From positions 18,808 through 82,807 of the forward strand of contig NZ_CAXBGE010000014.1 of NCBI RefSeq assembly GCF_963975345.1: a DNA stretch of 64,000 bases, in the 5' to 3' direction. A program made the translations under genes and the position numbers. This document shows positions 63,060 to 64,000 of the stretch, one piece after another (the stretch's first letter is position 1; each line of letters begins with the position of its first letter). A model generated the notes under the pieces. That model searched no databases and had not been told where the DNA came from. It saw only the letters and a program-made list of their open reading frames with translations. This DNA comes from Maricaulis sp963975345 (GTDB lineage Bacteria > Pseudomonadota > Alphaproteobacteria > Caulobacterales > Maricaulaceae).

Positions 63060-64000
63060 ATGCCCAAACGCACCGACATCAAATCCATCCTGATCATTGG
63101 CGCCGGTCCGATCGTGATCGGTCAGGCCTGCGAATTCGATTATTCCGGGGTGCAGGCGGTGAAGGCTTTGAAGGCCGAGGGCTACCGGGTGATCCTGGTC
63201 AATTCCAATCCGGCAACGATCATGACCGACCCGGAACTCGCCGACGCGACCTATATCGAACCGATCACGCCGGAAATGGTCGCCAAGGTGATCGAGATCG
63301 AACGTCCCGACGCGCTGCTGCCAACCATGGGCGGCCAGACCGCGCTCAATTGTGCGCTCGAGCTCGACAAGCGCGGCGTGCTGGAATTGTTCAAGGTCGA
63401 GATGATCGGCGCCAAGGCCGATGTCATCGACAAGGCGGAAAACCGCCAGCGCTTCCGCACCGCGATGGAGAAGATCGGTCTGGAAAGCCCGCGCTCGCGC
63501 GTCGTCCACAATATGGGCGAAGCCGATGCCGCGATGATCGAGATTGGCCTGCCGACCATCATCCGCCCCTCCTTCACGCTCGGCGGCACCGGCGGCGGCA
63601 TCGCCTATAATGTCGAGGAATTCCGCCTGATCTGCCAGAGCGGGCTTGATGCCTCGCCAGTCGATGAAATCCTGGTCGAAGAGAGCATTGTCGGCTGGAA
63701 AGAGTTCGAGATGGAGGTCGTCCGCGACAAGGCGGACAATTGCATCATCATCTGCTCCATCGAGAACATTGACCCGATGGGGGTCCATACCGGAGATTCC
63801 ATCACGGTCGCGCCCGCGCTGACGCTGACCGACAAGGAATACCAGATCATGCGGAACGCCTCGATCGCGGTGCTTCGCGAGATCGGCGTCGAGACCGGCG
63901 GGTCAAATGTCCAGTTTGCCGTGAACCCGGCCGATGGACGCCTGGTCGTGATCGAGATGAACCCGCGCGTGTCGCGCTCCTCGGCGCTGGCCTCCAAGGC
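63060..64000 (+). CDS. carB: Carbamoyl-phosphate synthase large subunit, N-terminal part (runs off the right edge)
   Basis: The first 313 residues of a protein normally about 1070-1100 long. It starts MPKRTDIKSILIIGAGPIVI and shows GQACEFDYSGVQAVKAL, VNSNPATIMTDPELADATYIEP, MGGQTALNCALELDKRGVL and the ATP-grasp LGGTGGGIAY. EFEMEVVRDKADNCIIICSIENIDPMGVHTGDS then marks the first synthetase domain, and the visible end is EMNPRVSRSSALASKA. The residues are those of the first ATP-binding half. The second half and the allosteric domain are not visible. It is the third gene after carA in this orientation. Confidence 0.97.
   Translation, partial: MPKRTDIKSILIIGAGPIVIGQACEFDYSGVQAVKALKAEGYRVILVNSNPATIMTDPELADATYIEPITPEMVAKVIEIERPDALLPTMGGQTALNCALELDKRGVLELFKVEMIGAKADVIDKAENRQRFRTAMEKIGLESPRSRVVHNMGEADAAMIEIGLPTIIRPSFTLGGTGGGIAYNVEEFRLICQSGLDASPVDEILVEESIVGWKEFEMEVVRDKADNCIIICSIENIDPMGVHTGDSITVAPALTLTDKEYQIMRNASIAVLREIGVETGGSNVQFAVNPADGRLVVIEMNPRVSRSSALASK

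Overview
The window is chromosomal DNA of a high-G+C alphaproteobacterium. The complete division and cell wall (dcw) cluster, the yqeY-dnaG-rpoD block divergent from carA-carB, the primase that has lost its zinc ligands, the EttA, YjbQ and PanD orthologues and the many short secreted or membrane proteins fit the stalked marine lineages (Maricaulis/Hyphomonas/Caulobacter relatives). The genus is inference from gene content, not from a search.

Layout. 1-13671 (minus): the dcw operon, read mraZ-rsmH-ftsL-ftsI-murE-murF-mraY-murD-ftsW-murG-murC-murB-ddl, with ddl running off the left edge. Most junctions are 4-bp start/stop overlaps. A 10-bp-periodic TGGGA triplet lies upstream of mraZ. 13880-14273: RNase P RNA. 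14371-19020 (minus): a small membrane protein, an amidase, an EamA exporter, a CE15-like esterase lipoprotein and a DjlA-type co-chaperone. 19188-22748: a fused hydantoinase/5-oxoprolinase. 22749-24427: a low-G+C ankyrin lipoprotein surrounded by inverted repeats, including the second copy of a composite repeat first seen at 14821-15165.

24428-34524: a RimB-RimK fusion, an ArsR-methyltransferase fusion divergent from a D-amino-acid dehydrogenase-like gene, ettA, a nested palindrome, thioredoxin 2, a YgjP-type protease, free-methionine sulfoxide reductase and an SppA-like membrane protease. 34731-36325: a three-gene MerT-like / HMA / outer-membrane protein operon without mercuric reductase or merR. 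36417-43568: S1/P1 nuclease, an FMN alpha-hydroxy acid dehydrogenase coupled to a ThDP enzyme, a hybrid histidine kinase and an MFS transporter. 43874-45496: a DJ-1-like protein with no nucleophile, a 52-residue Pmp3/YqaE protein, DUF4112 and a truncated methyltransferase. 45609-47261: a CPBP membrane protease divergent from a MarR regulator, with a well-defined promoter and operators between them.

47325-54508: a CAU-anticodon tRNA (probably Ile2), DUF2334, SIMPL, panD, an unknown secreted protein, an M23 peptidase, DUF4349 and a class C serine hydrolase. 54605-64000: yjbQ, rpoD, dnaG, yqeY, then carA, an oligopeptide-binding lipoprotein and the start of carB.

Most of the window is housekeeping. 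The candidates for something less described are the reductase-less mer-like operon, the composite palindromic repeat family with a hairpin inserted in one copy, the hydroxy-acid/ThDP enzyme pair, and the CPBP/MarR switch. No phage, insertion sequence, CRISPR array or replication origin was seen.
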